Positions 1 to 7,192 of a DNA stretch of 11,117 bases are shown piece by piece. This DNA is from Acidobacteriota bacterium. GTDB lineage: Bacteria; Acidobacteriota; Polarisedimenticolia; Polarisedimenticolales; Polarisedimenticolaceae. Positions within the stretch are counted from its first letter, which is position 1, and the number at the start of each line of letters is the position of its first letter. The notes under the pieces were generated by a model. The model was given only the letters and a program-made list of their open reading frames with translations. It searched no databases and was not told the origin of the DNA. The DNA lies in the NCBI GenBank assembly GCA_011773795.1, contig WVWW01000167.1:233-11349 (forward strand). The letters run 5' to 3'. The translations under genes and the position numbers were made by a program.

Positions 1-503
<503 letters not shown>

Positions 504-504
504 C

Positions 505-1158
505 CTAGATTCCCTCGTTCGATGAAGAATCCGCGTCCCGCGTGCCCGGTTGTGTGCTGACCTTGACCAGGGCCGGACGCAGGAGTCTGGAATTGAGCAT
601 GTAGCCGCGCTGCAGCTCTTCGGTGATGGTCTGGTGCGGCAGATCCGGGTGCTCCTCGGTCTCGACGGCTTCGTGGATCTCGGGGTCGAACGGCTCACCC
701 ACCGTATCGATCGAGCGGAGGCCCTCGCGGCGCAGCTCGTCGAGGATCTGACGGAAGATCAGTTGGACACCCCGGTGCAAAGCGGAACCGGAATCGGCGC
801 CTTTGGCCGATGCGATCGCGCGTTCGAAGTTGTCCAGTACCGGCAGCAGGTTCTGCACCACTCTTGCGGAGGCGTAGCGCTGGTCGTCATCACGCTCCCG
901 CTCGGTTCGTTTCTTGTAGTTCTCGAAATCCGCTTGCAGCCGCACACGGCGCTGTCGCTCGTCCTTCGCGGCGGCCTCATGGTCCGAATCGTCGTCGAAG
1001 TCCAGGATCAGGTCGTCCGAGTCTTCGGAGCCCTCCCCTGTTTCCCCCTCGATCTCGATCGGCGCGGATTCGTCCAGGCCCACGATCTCGACGATCTCGA
1101 TATCGTCGTCGTCTTCCGGCGGAAGAATCATCTTTCCGTCTGTCTCGGATCTGGTCAT
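505..1158 (-). CDS. grpE: Nucleotide exchange factor GrpE
   Basis: GrpE (217 aa) is the cytoplasmic co-chaperone that releases ADP from DnaK, as a homodimer. The family core runs from about residue 62 to 202: a long helical coiled-coil part with LQADFENYKKRTERE (74-88), then VVQNLLPVLDNFERAI (100-115), then the C-terminal beta domain with GEPFDPEIHEAV (154-165) and GYMLNSRLLRPALVKVS (185-201). Residues 15-60 are unusually acidic, with about half Asp or Glu; such tails are poorly conserved in the family and probably disordered. The ATG at 1158 is the only start in this frame before the core. Its best purine-rich site (GGAGGG) is about 13-14 bases away, a rather long spacing. The stop lies one base before dnaK. 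hrcA ends 79 bases upstream, giving the common order hrcA-grpE-dnaK. Confidence 0.97.
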   Translation of the reverse strand: MTRSETDGKMILPPEDDDDIEIVEIVGLDESAPIEIEGETGEGSEDSDDLILDFDDDSDHEAAAKDERQRRVRLQADFENYKKRTERERDDDQRYASARVVQNLLPVLDNFERAIASAKGADSGSALHRGVQLIFRQILDELRREGLRSIDTVGEPFDPEIHEAVETEEHPDLPHQTITEELQRGYMLNSRLLRPALVKVSTQPGTRDADSSSNEGI

Positions 1159-1237
1159 CGGTGATCGGCCACCCTCCGGGCGGACACCTCCCTCGGCGTC
1201 GCAATCCTGGAGAATCTGGGCCCTGCGAGACGCAAGG
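1159..1237 (-). other. hrcA-grpE intergenic stretch, no CIRCE found
   Basis: This 79-base spacer is the longest gap in the leftward gene run. In many bacteria an HrcA operator (CIRCE, TTAGCACTC-N9-GAGTGCTAA) or a heat-shock promoter precedes grpE or hrcA. I see no GCACTC/GAGTGC pair here and no convincing promoter. It holds two purine-rich tracts (GAGGGAGG and GGAGGG) and a small hairpin just after the hrcA stop. Confidence 0.5.
1222..1237 (-). other. Small stem-loop directly after the hrcA stop
   Basis: On the minus strand CCTTGCG-TCT-CGCAGG can fold into a six-base-pair stem with one bulged T and a three-base loop, starting right after the hrcA stop codon. No T-run follows, so it does not look like an intrinsic terminator. 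It could mark an RNA-processing or stability element, or be chance in GC-rich DNA. Confidence 0.3.
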
Positions 1238-2278
1238 TCAATCTCCCGGGCCCGACATCAGACGGGAGAGCACCGTGGCGAGGTGCCCGACGAGCGCGAT
1301 CGCCTTCGCGTATTCCATCCGGGTAGGCCCGACAATCCCCAAAGTCCCCAGAGTTTGCGCCTTCGTCCCGTAGCCCGCAACCACGAGGGAGCACCTGCTG
1401 AGTTGCTCGTCCGGATTCTCCCCGCCGATCACCACCTGGAGGCCGCCCTCGTCGATCACCCGGGACAACAATTGGATCAGCGCCTTCTTCTCCTCCAGCG
1501 TCCGCATCAGGCCGCGCATCGTCTCGAGCTCCGAGAACTCCGGCGAGCCGATCAGGTTCGAGGCGCCCTCGACGAGCAGCTCGGCCTCCTCCTCGTGAGA
1601 CTCGAGCGCCCGGCGGCCGAGCTCCAGGCTCTGGCGCGTCAAGCGGTCGTAGGCGGCACGTTCTTCCGCCATCCGCGAAAGCACCCGATCGCGCATTTCC
1701 GGGAGCGTCAAACCTGCGAGTTCGTCGGTGAGGTAGCGACCGATGCGGTCCAGCTCTTCCTGGGCCGCCGGTTCCGCGGTCTCGAACATACGGTTGTGAA
1801 CGACCCCCGAACGGGTGACGAGGATCGCTACAACGCGGCGCGTGTCGAGTCGTACGAACTCGATTCGATCGATCGGGATCCGTTGAAGGTTGGGCGCCAG
1901 GACCAGACCGACTTGGTTCGAGAATTGCGACAGTTGGCGCGAGGCTTCGGCAAGCAGATCGGGGATCTCGCCGCGGCTGCCCGCCAGAGCGTCGTCGATC
2001 GCTTGGGCCTGGCTCGGAGGCATGCGCGTCTTGCGCAACATGCGATCGACGTAAAGACGGTAGGCCTGATCCGTGGGTACACGGCCCGCCGACGTGTGCG
2101 GTTGCCGCAGCAACCCGCGTTCCTCGAGCTCCGCCATCACATTGCGGATCGACGCGGGTGACAGGTCCAGGTGGGCGCCGTCGGTGACCGTCTTCGAACC
2201 TACCGGCTCTCCCGTGAGGATGTGACGCCGGATGACGGTGCGCAGGACCTCACCGGCGCGATCGTCGAGCTCGCTCAC
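1238..2278 (-). CDS. hrcA: Heat-inducible transcription repressor HrcA
   Basis: HrcA (346 aa, normal length) represses chaperone operons by binding CIRCE operators; its folding depends on GroEL, which links repression to protein-folding load. The N-terminal winged-helix DNA-binding domain spans about residues 1-75, with LSPASIRNVMAELEERGLL (39-57) and the family signature HTSAGRVPTDQAYRLYVD (61-78). A GAF-like domain follows, and the C-terminal signature GPTRMEYAKAIALV is at 317-330. The start chosen is the GTG at 2278, giving SELDDRAGEVLRTVI as in other HrcA proteins. The reading frame stays open 60 codons further upstream, but that part lies inside prfB and shows no homology. GAGG lies seven bases before the GTG. 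The GTG overlaps the prfB TGA by four bases (GTGA), which suggests translational coupling. No CIRCE element was found in the window, so its targets may lie elsewhere. Confidence 0.96.
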   Translation of the reverse strand: MSELDDRAGEVLRTVIRRHILTGEPVGSKTVTDGAHLDLSPASIRNVMAELEERGLLRQPHTSAGRVPTDQAYRLYVDRMLRKTRMPPSQAQAIDDALAGSRGEIPDLLAEASRQLSQFSNQVGLVLAPNLQRIPIDRIEFVRLDTRRVVAILVTRSGVVHNRMFETAEPAAQEELDRIGRYLTDELAGLTLPEMRDRVLSRMAEERAAYDRLTRQSLELGRRALESHEEEAELLVEGASNLIGSPEFSELETMRGLMRTLEEKKALIQLLSRVIDEGGLQVVIGGENPDEQLSRCSLVVAGYGTKAQTLGTLGIVGPTRMEYAKAIALVGHLATVLSRLMSGPGD

Positions 2279-3412
2279 CCCGCCACCTCGTCGACCCTCT
2301 CCCCCGACTCGCCCGCTTGGTGCGTCAACGCGGCGCGAATGAACCCGTCCAGGTCCCCGTCGAGCACGCGGTCCGCGTCGCCGATCTCGAACGACGTCCG
2401 GTGATCCTTGACCATCCGGTAGGGTGCCAGGACGTACGAACGAATCTGCGACCCCCACTCGATCTTCTTTTTCTCCCCGACCTCCTGGGCGAGTGCCTCT
2501 TCAGCCTGGCGTTCGGCAACCTCCACCAGTTTCGCGCGCAGGATCTTCATCGCGACGTCCTTGTTGCGATGCTGCGAGCGTTCGTTTTGACAGGTCACGA
2601 CGATTCCCGTGGGGTGATGCGTGATTCGGATCGCCGACTCGGTCTTGTTGACATGTTGTCCGCCGGCGCCGGAAGCGCGGTACGTATCGACGCGGATGTC
2701 CTTCTCGTCGACCTCGACATGGCCGCCCTCCTCGACCTCGGGGAGGACGTCGACCGACGCGAACGACGTGTGGCGGCGCGCCTGGGCGTCGAACGGCGAG
2801 ATCCGCACCAGCCGGTGCACGCCGCGCTCGACCCGCAGGTAGCCGTAGGCGTTGGCGCCTTCGATGCTCAGCGTCGCGCTCTTGATCCCGGCCTCCTCGC
2901 CGGGTTGCAGATCCAGCAAGTCGACTTTGAAGCCCCGACGCTCGGCCCACCGCTGATACATCCGAAGCAGCATCCCGGCCCAATCCTGGGACTCGGTGCC
3001 TCCGGCCCCGGAGTGCACCTCGAGGATCGCGTTGGACGCGTCGTGATCGCCGGTCAGCAGGGCGTCGAGTTCCAACTCCTCGGTCCGCCGCACGAGGCGT
3101 TCGACCGACTCGTGCAGATCGGTTCCGACATCTTCGCCCTCGCGGGCCAGGTCGAGGAACGTGCGGGCGTCGTCGAGCAGCTCGGTCAGGCTCTCGGACG
3201 CCTCCACGGACTCGCTGAGACGAGCTCTCCGCTGCTGGATCTGTCGCGCCTTGTCCGGATCGCCCCAGACATCGGGATGGGTCAGGCGTTGTTCCAGTTC
3301 GTCGAGCTCGCGTCGCTTGGCCTCGACATCAAAGGAACCTCCGTAGCGACTCCACCTTGCCCTCGAGCGCATCGACTTGTTGCGACAATTCTTGTAGATC
3401 GGGCGTAGCCAC
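2275..3412 (-). CDS. prfB: Peptide chain release factor 2, made by programmed +1 frameshift
   Basis: RF2 recognises UAA and UGA stop codons on the ribosome and triggers peptide release. The gene is in two frames: codons 1-27 (3412-3332) end at an in-frame TGA (3331-3329), and the rest (3330-2275, 351 codons plus stop) is in the +1 frame, giving 378 aa. In the joined protein the stop-codon recognition motif SPF is at 205-207 and the catalytic GGQ at 250-252, the same numbers as in E. coli RF2. Residue 246 is Ala, the common form rather than the Thr of E. coli K-12. The N-terminal helical domain, ending with HPDVWGDPDKARQIQ, is normal. The GTG at 3412 is preferred because GGAG lies five bases before it; a GTG at 3418 is possible. 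The stop overlaps hrcA. The frameshift is a known RF2 autoregulatory device, so this is not a pseudogene. Confidence 0.96.
3329..3342 (-). promoter_or_regulatory. RF2 programmed +1 frameshift site
   Basis: On the minus strand the order is GGAGG (3342-3338), TTC, CTT (3334-3332), TGA (3331-3329). This matches the known prfB arrangement: an internal Shine-Dalgarno-like element three bases before a slippery CTT and an in-frame TGA. When RF2 is scarce the ribosome pauses at TGA and slips +1 to read GAT, continuing as ...RRFL-DVEAKRREL. The base after TGA is T, whereas E. coli has C. Confidence 0.95.
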
Positions 3413-3441
3413 GTTCACTCCGAAAACTCGGCCGCAAGATA
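3413..3441 (-). promoter_or_regulatory. Possible extended -10 promoter and leader of prfB
   Basis: The 40-base gap between the SPOR gene and prfB contains TGC-TATCTT on the minus strand (TATCTT at 3441-3436), which resembles an extended -10 element. I see no good -35 at 16-18 bases. A start near 3429 would leave a leader of about 17 bases including the GGAG ribosome binding site. This could be an internal promoter for prfB-hrcA-grpE-dnaK. The evidence is weak. Confidence 0.3.
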
Positions 3442-3452
3442 GCACAGCGGGG

Positions 3453-4040
3453 TTAATCGATCCTGGTCGGAAACGCTCCCGCATGGCCCTTGGTCTTCAG
3501 CTCGCCGGCCACCGTCGCAGCCTCGTCACGGGTCGCGAAACCGCCCACGCGAACCTTGTACAGCTGACCGCTCGGACCGTCCTCGGAGAAGACGTTGGCG
3601 GCGTACCCTCCCGACGTGAGCTCGCCCGCGACCTTGTCCGCCGAACCGCGATCGCGGAACGCGGCGATTTGGACATAGAACGGCCCGTCACCCGCGTCGG
3701 CCGGGCCCGTGGCCGGGACAGGTTCCTGCTGCGCGACCTCGCTGTTGCGCGCTGCCGGCGGAACGGCCTGCCGCTCCGGCTCGGCCACCGTCGCGCCGTC
3801 GACGGTGTCGAATGCATTCGCCGACGCGTCGACGTCTTCGACCCGGTCCGGCGGGACGACGTTCTCCAGTGGGTCGGAGTTGAGCTGGGTCAGCGCGGCC
3901 GGCGGTGCGCTCGATCGCTCATACCAGCGTCCCAGAAAGAAGGCACCCACCAGGCCGGCACCCAAAAAAGCGACGATGAGAAAGAGACCGGCTCCTTCGA
4001 GCCGTAGTTCTCGGACCTCGTTATCCTGTCGTTCCGCCAT
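3453..4040 (-). CDS. Single-pass membrane protein with C-terminal SPOR domain
   Basis: A 195-aa protein with a short charged N-terminus, one transmembrane helix (about residues 17-37), a low-complexity Pro/Ala/Glu-rich linker (about 43-117) and a C-terminal SPOR domain (about 119-193). The SPOR part contains FYVQIAAFRDRGSADKVAGEL and LYKVRVGGFATRDEAATVAGEL, the two typical repeats. SPOR domains bind denuded septal peptidoglycan, and proteins of this layout (FtsN, DedD and relatives) act in cell division or wall remodelling, with the SPOR domain in the periplasm. The ATG at 4040 has GGGAGAAG about nine bases upstream and lies inside the end of the GGDEF gene (20-base overlap), implying cotranslation. 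It ends 40 bases before prfB. The exact division role is not known; calling it FtsN would go beyond the evidence. Confidence 0.88.
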   Translation of the reverse strand: MAERQDNEVRELRLEGAGLFLIVAFLGAGLVGAFFLGRWYERSSAPPAALTQLNSDPLENVVPPDRVEDVDASANAFDTVDGATVAEPERQAVPPAARNSEVAQQEPVPATGPADAGDGPFYVQIAAFRDRGSADKVAGELTSGGYAANVFSEDGPSGQLYKVRVGGFATRDEAATVAGELKTKGHAGAFPTRID

Positions 4041-5094
4041 CGGCGTCTTCTCCCGTTGTCTCGGCGATTCCCACCGCGTTCTTGGTTTTCTTCTTCACTT
4101 GTTGCATGGCTCGATCGGCCATCGCGATCAGGCCTTTCTGAGTACGGGCATGCAGCGGGAACGAGGCGATACCCAACGATGCCGTCATCGAGATACCGCC
4201 GCCACCGATCTCGTCCTGCAGGAACGTCTTCATGATGATCGCTTCGCGCACACGCTCCGCCACCTCCAGCGCGCCGTGCCATTCCGTCTCCGGAAGCACG
4301 ATGCAGAACTCGTCGCCGCCGAAGCGGAACAGCTTGTCGAACTTGCGGATGCGCGAACGGATGCGACGCGAAACCTCGAGCAGCGTCTGACTCCCCATCG
4401 AATGCCCGTGCAGCGTGTTGACTTCCTTCAGGTTGTCCATATCCAGAAAAATCAACGAAACAGGAGAACGAAACCGCGCGGCGCGCGCCAGCTCTTCGGG
4501 AAGGAACTCTTCGAAATAACGGCGGTTGAAACAGGCCGCCGTGTCATCCTTGATGATCAATCGCCGCAGGCCGACGACCTGCATGGCGTGGCCTACCGCC
4601 TGGCGAGCATGATCGAACAGCTCGTCGAGGCGCGCGCAGATGGCGGCGTCGGGTTCGCCGTCGAACCCCAACCAGATCAGCCCGGCCCACTGGTTGGCCG
4701 TGTCCTTGACGGGGATCACCCGGCCGTGCGGGCCACGACTGATCCCCGAAGAGACGATCGTGGCCAGCGGCCCGAGCCCCCTGAGCGGCCCGGACTGATC
4801 CCCGAACCATTCGCGCAGCGTCCCCGCGCGGACCTTCTGAATCGACAGGTAACGGGGGTCGTCGCGACCGAAGCTCGCCGCGGCGCGGCGGAACGAACGG
4901 CCCTCGCCGGCGGAACCCCAGGCCAGCCCGACCGTGGCCCCGCTCCAACCCATGGCGTAGCGCAACAGGACGCTGAGCAGCTCGGACATCTCGAGGCAGC
5001 GGTGCGCCTCGAGGACCGCCTCGAGCAGTTCGGGGTCGTCACGCAGCCTGCAGACAGGCGCGTCCTCGACCGCCTTGCGGGTGGTCGTCGTCAA
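4021..5094 (-). CDS. Cytosolic GGDEF-domain diguanylate cyclase with GAF-like N-terminus
   Basis: A 357-aa soluble protein whose C-terminal GGDEF domain (about 182-345) should make cyclic di-GMP from two GTP. It has RFGGDEF (257-263), the metal-binding region LIFLDMDNLKEVN (214-226) and the late motif SMTASLGIASFP (302-313). An inhibitory-site RxxD (Arg250-Asp253) lies five residues before GGDEF, so product inhibition is likely. One oddity: the usual GHxxGDxxL segment reads GHSMGSQTLL, so the Asp that normally contacts guanine is Ser235, and the Asp after Asn226 is Thr. Residues 20-175 resemble a GAF-like sensor by size and pattern, with a predicted helix linking to the GGDEF domain; the ligand is unknown. 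There is no membrane segment. The TTG start at 5094 overlaps the slipin stop (TTGA) and has GAGGG seven bases before it. Activity is likely but not certain. Confidence 0.88.
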   Translation of the reverse strand: MTTTTRKAVEDAPVCRLRDDPELLEAVLEAHRCLEMSELLSVLLRYAMGWSGATVGLAWGSAGEGRSFRRAAASFGRDDPRYLSIQKVRAGTLREWFGDQSGPLRGLGPLATIVSSGISRGPHGRVIPVKDTANQWAGLIWLGFDGEPDAAICARLDELFDHARQAVGHAMQVVGLRRLIIKDDTAACFNRRYFEEFLPEELARAARFRSPVSLIFLDMDNLKEVNTLHGHSMGSQTLLEVSRRIRSRIRKFDKLFRFGGDEFCIVLPETEWHGALEVAERVREAIIMKTFLQDEIGGGGISMTASLGIASFPLHARTQKGLIAMADRAMQQVKKKTKNAVGIAETTGEDADGGTTG

Positions 5095-5864
5095 TCAGCA
5101 GCCCTCTTGTCCGCCGGCTGGAGGAGGTGTCGGAACAGCTCCACCGGAAGCGGGAAGATCAGTGTCGAATTTCGTTCCGACGCGATTTCCGTCAAGGTCT
5201 GGAGGTACCGAAGCTGCATGGAATTGGGGCTCGTGGCCAGTCGCTGGGCCGCCTCGGCCAGGGTCACGGAGGCTTGGGATTCGCCCTCGGCATGGATGAT
5301 CTTGGCCCGCTTCTCGCGCTCGGCCTCCGCCTGCTTGGCCATCGCGCGCTGCATCTCCGCCGGCAGATCGACGTGCTTGACCTCGACCGCGGAGACCTTG
5401 ATGCCCCAGGGGTCGGTCTGGGCATCCAGGATGGCCTGGAGCTCGTGGTTGATCTTCTCCCGCTCGGACAGCAGTTCGTCGAGCTCGACCTGTCCCAGGA
5501 CGGAGCGCAGCGTCGTCTGCGCGAGCTGACTCGTCGCGTAGTGGTAGTTCTCGACCTCGACGATCGCCTTGCGCGGGTTCATGACGCGAAAGTAGACCAC
5601 CGCGTTCACCTTGATCGACACGTTGTCGCGCGTGATGATGTCCTGCGGCGGGACGTCGTGAACGACGGTGCGCAGCGAGACGCGCACCATCCGATCCACG
5701 ACCGGGATCAGCAGGAACAGCCCCGGCCCGTAGTCGTGCTCGCGCAGACGACCGAGCCGAAACACGACGCCACGCTCATACTCGGGCAGGATCCGTATCG
5801 CCTGTAGCAACAGGAAAACGACGAAAACGAGCGCCAGACCCAGACCGATGATTGCCGGTGACAT
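5091..5864 (-). CDS. Stomatin/slipin-type SPFH (band 7) membrane protein
   Basis: A 257-aa member of the stomatin/slipin branch of the SPFH family, which forms oligomeric scaffolds on the membrane. An N-terminal hydrophobic segment (about 4-23) anchors it; the SPFH domain follows (about 24-190) with ILPEYERGVVFRLGRL (25-40), GPGLFLLIPVVDRMVRVSLRT (46-66) and DNVSIKVNAVVYFRV (80-94). A charged coiled-coil-prone helix (about 168-210, EMQRAMAKQAEAEREKRAKII) is next. The C-terminal STLIFPLPVELFRHLL (233-248) is hydrophobic; in the archaeal stomatin studied with its NfeD protease, the comparable C-terminal hydrophobic segment is the cleavage target. The ATG at 5864 shares its A with the nfeD stop (TGATG), as expected for the usual NfeD-slipin gene pair. 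It is shorter than flotillins and lacks HflK/HflC features. Confidence 0.93.
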   Translation of the reverse strand: MSPAIIGLGLALVFVVFLLLQAIRILPEYERGVVFRLGRLREHDYGPGLFLLIPVVDRMVRVSLRTVVHDVPPQDIITRDNVSIKVNAVVYFRVMNPRKAIVEVENYHYATSQLAQTTLRSVLGQVELDELLSEREKINHELQAILDAQTDPWGIKVSAVEVKHVDLPAEMQRAMAKQAEAEREKRAKIIHAEGESQASVTLAEAAQRLATSPNSMQLRYLQTLTEIASERNSTLIFPLPVELFRHLLQPADKRAAD

Positions 5865-7174
5865 CAGTTCACCTCATCCGCCCCGCCGTTCAACGGCTCG
5901 ACGGTCAAAAGCATGTCCTGCACCTTCACGACACGGACCTTGGCACCTTCCGGCACGTGGCCCGCACAACTGACTGCATCCCACGTCTCACCGTGGACGA
6001 ACACCTTGCCTTCGGGCCCGAGAGTCCGTGTCACGGTGGCGATCTTCTCCTTCAAACCTTCGATTCCCGTCGCGACTTTGGCGCGTGCGGCCCGTACGGC
6101 CAGCCGCATGGCGGCAACCATGAACAGCGAGATGGCCACGCTCACGGGGATGACGATCAGCGGCTTCACACGCAACTCCGGGATCGGCCCGTCGATCAAG
6201 ATCAACGACCCCGCGATCAGGGCGGCAATCCCACCCAGCGTCAACAGGCCGTGCGACACGATCTTGACCTCGAGGACGAATAACGTGACGGACAGTGCGA
6301 TGAGCAGGATGCCCAGCACGGAGACCGGCAGATTCAGTGCGGCGATCGCGAACAGGAGCAGACAAATCCCACCGAGGACACCGAAGACGATCGTGCCGGG
6401 ATACTGGAACTCCAGGTACAGCAGCAGGCCACCGAAGGTGAACAGGAGAAACGCGATGGTCGGGTCGGCCAAAAACTCGAGGAACGCCTGCTTGACGGCA
6501 AACTCCGTCTCGCTGAAGACGGCGCCCTCGGTGTGCAGCGTGATGACCTCGCCGTCGAAGCGGCGGACCTCACGGCCATCCAGCAACCGCAGGAGCTCGT
6601 CGCGGTCGGCGGCGACGAAGTCGATCAATCCTTTCTCGAGGGCGACCGATTCCTCGAATGCCTTGGCGGCGAAGACGGCGTCCTCACACGCCTGCTTGTC
6701 CCGGCCCCGTCGCTCGGCAATCGACCGGAGCAGGGCCGCGCCGTCCTCGTTCATCTTCTTGAGCCCGACGTCGCCTTCCTGGTTCTCGCCGCCCATCACG
6801 ATCGTCGCGGCCGCCCCGGTGCGTGTTCCGGGAGCCATGACGGCGACATCGGCGGCCACGAGGATGAAAAAACCGGCGGATGCCGCGTGAGCCCCCGGCG
6901 GGGCGACCCAGGCGACCACCGGCACCTCGGAGTTCAGGATGGCCTGAACGGTGGGATGGAGCGACGCGACCATGCCCCCGGGGGTATCGAGCCGCAGGAT
7001 GACCAGCTGCTCACCGTTGGCCTCCGCCTCCTCGATCGCGCGGGTGATGCGCAGGATCGAGATCGGGTTGACCGACTGGTCGAAATCGACCCAACGGATG
7101 ACGGGGGCCTGCTCGGCCCCGACGGGCAGACAGACCAGCAGGCCGATCACGGGAAGGATCGCCCAAAACTTCAT
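5864..7174 (-). CDS. nfeD: NfeD-family membrane-bound ClpP-class serine protease
   Basis: A 436-aa full-length (long-form) NfeD protein. Order of parts: a probable signal peptide (1-20, likely cleaved after VGA), a ClpP/crotonase-fold protease domain (about 23-215), four to five transmembrane helices (about 240-360) and a small C-terminal beta-barrel (OB-like) NfeD domain (about 375-432). The protease domain has LDTPGG (62-67) and AHAASAGFFI (95-104) with the likely nucleophile Ser99. Lys140 aligns with the catalytic lysine of the Pyrococcus protein by the pattern K-hydrophobic-...-SxAxxxGR, so the Ser/Lys dyad seems intact. The protease domain should face outside the cytoplasm. Its known partner, a stomatin, is encoded next with a TGATG overlap. 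The ATG at 7174 is 18 bases after coaD; its Shine-Dalgarno (AAGG, 12 bases away) is weak. Confidence 0.93.
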   Translation of the reverse strand: MKFWAILPVIGLLVCLPVGAEQAPVIRWVDFDQSVNPISILRITRAIEEAEANGEQLVILRLDTPGGMVASLHPTVQAILNSEVPVVAWVAPPGAHAASAGFFILVAADVAVMAPGTRTGAAATIVMGGENQEGDVGLKKMNEDGAALLRSIAERRGRDKQACEDAVFAAKAFEESVALEKGLIDFVAADRDELLRLLDGREVRRFDGEVITLHTEGAVFSETEFAVKQAFLEFLADPTIAFLLFTFGGLLLYLEFQYPGTIVFGVLGGICLLLFAIAALNLPVSVLGILLIALSVTLFVLEVKIVSHGLLTLGGIAALIAGSLILIDGPIPELRVKPLIVIPVSVAISLFMVAAMRLAVRAARAKVATGIEGLKEKIATVTRTLGPEGKVFVHGETWDAVSCAGHVPEGAKVRVVKVQDMLLTVEPLNGGADEVN

Positions 7175-7180
7175 GCCGGA

Positions 7181-7186
7181 ATTATA
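7181..7186 (-). promoter_or_regulatory. Perfect TATAAT just upstream of the nfeD ATG
   Basis: TATAAT on the minus strand ends six bases before the nfeD ATG. As a -10 element it would place transcription initiation at or next to the ATG, giving a leaderless mRNA. No strong -35 is visible; GGTTTG at 17 bases is a poor match, and no TGn precedes the box. In a GC-rich genome the motif is uncommon but may be chance. Confidence 0.3.
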
Positions 7187-7192
7187 CCTTTT

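Noticed and set aside
1155..1187. A tiny GTG-started leader frame ending at a TGA that overlaps the grpE ATG
   Set aside because: It has about ten codons, poor Shine-Dalgarno spacing and no regulatory residue pattern; in GC-rich purine-rich DNA it is likely chance.
1205..1245. A TTGACC near the hrcA stop as a -35 for a grpE promoter
   Set aside because: At 16-18 bases downstream there is only CCAGAT/CAGATT/AGATTC, a poor -10, so no promoter is called.
2279..2458. A longer hrcA starting at 2458
   Set aside because: The extra 60 codons lie inside prfB and read as low-complexity Arg/Gly; the GTG at 2278 gives the normal HrcA N-terminus with a good ribosome binding site.
3329..3331. In-frame TGA in prfB as a sign of a pseudogene
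   Set aside because: The stop is in the canonical RF2 frameshift setting and both frames are otherwise intact with conserved motifs.
2317..3408. A 363-codon open frame on the plus strand opposite prfB
   Set aside because: prfB on the other strand has all RF2 motifs; the plus-strand frame looks like its complement and shows no recognisable family.
3709..5529. A 606-codon open frame on the plus strand
   Set aside because: It lies opposite the SPOR, GGDEF and slipin genes, which have clear family motifs. Its translation is Arg/Ala/Gly-rich without domains, as expected for an antisense shadow in GC-rich DNA.
7127..7174. Lipoprotein signal in NfeD (Leu-Leu-Val-Cys at 12-15)
   Set aside because: Val before Cys does not fit the lipobox and the hydrophobic run continues past it; an ordinary signal peptide ending near residue 20 fits better.
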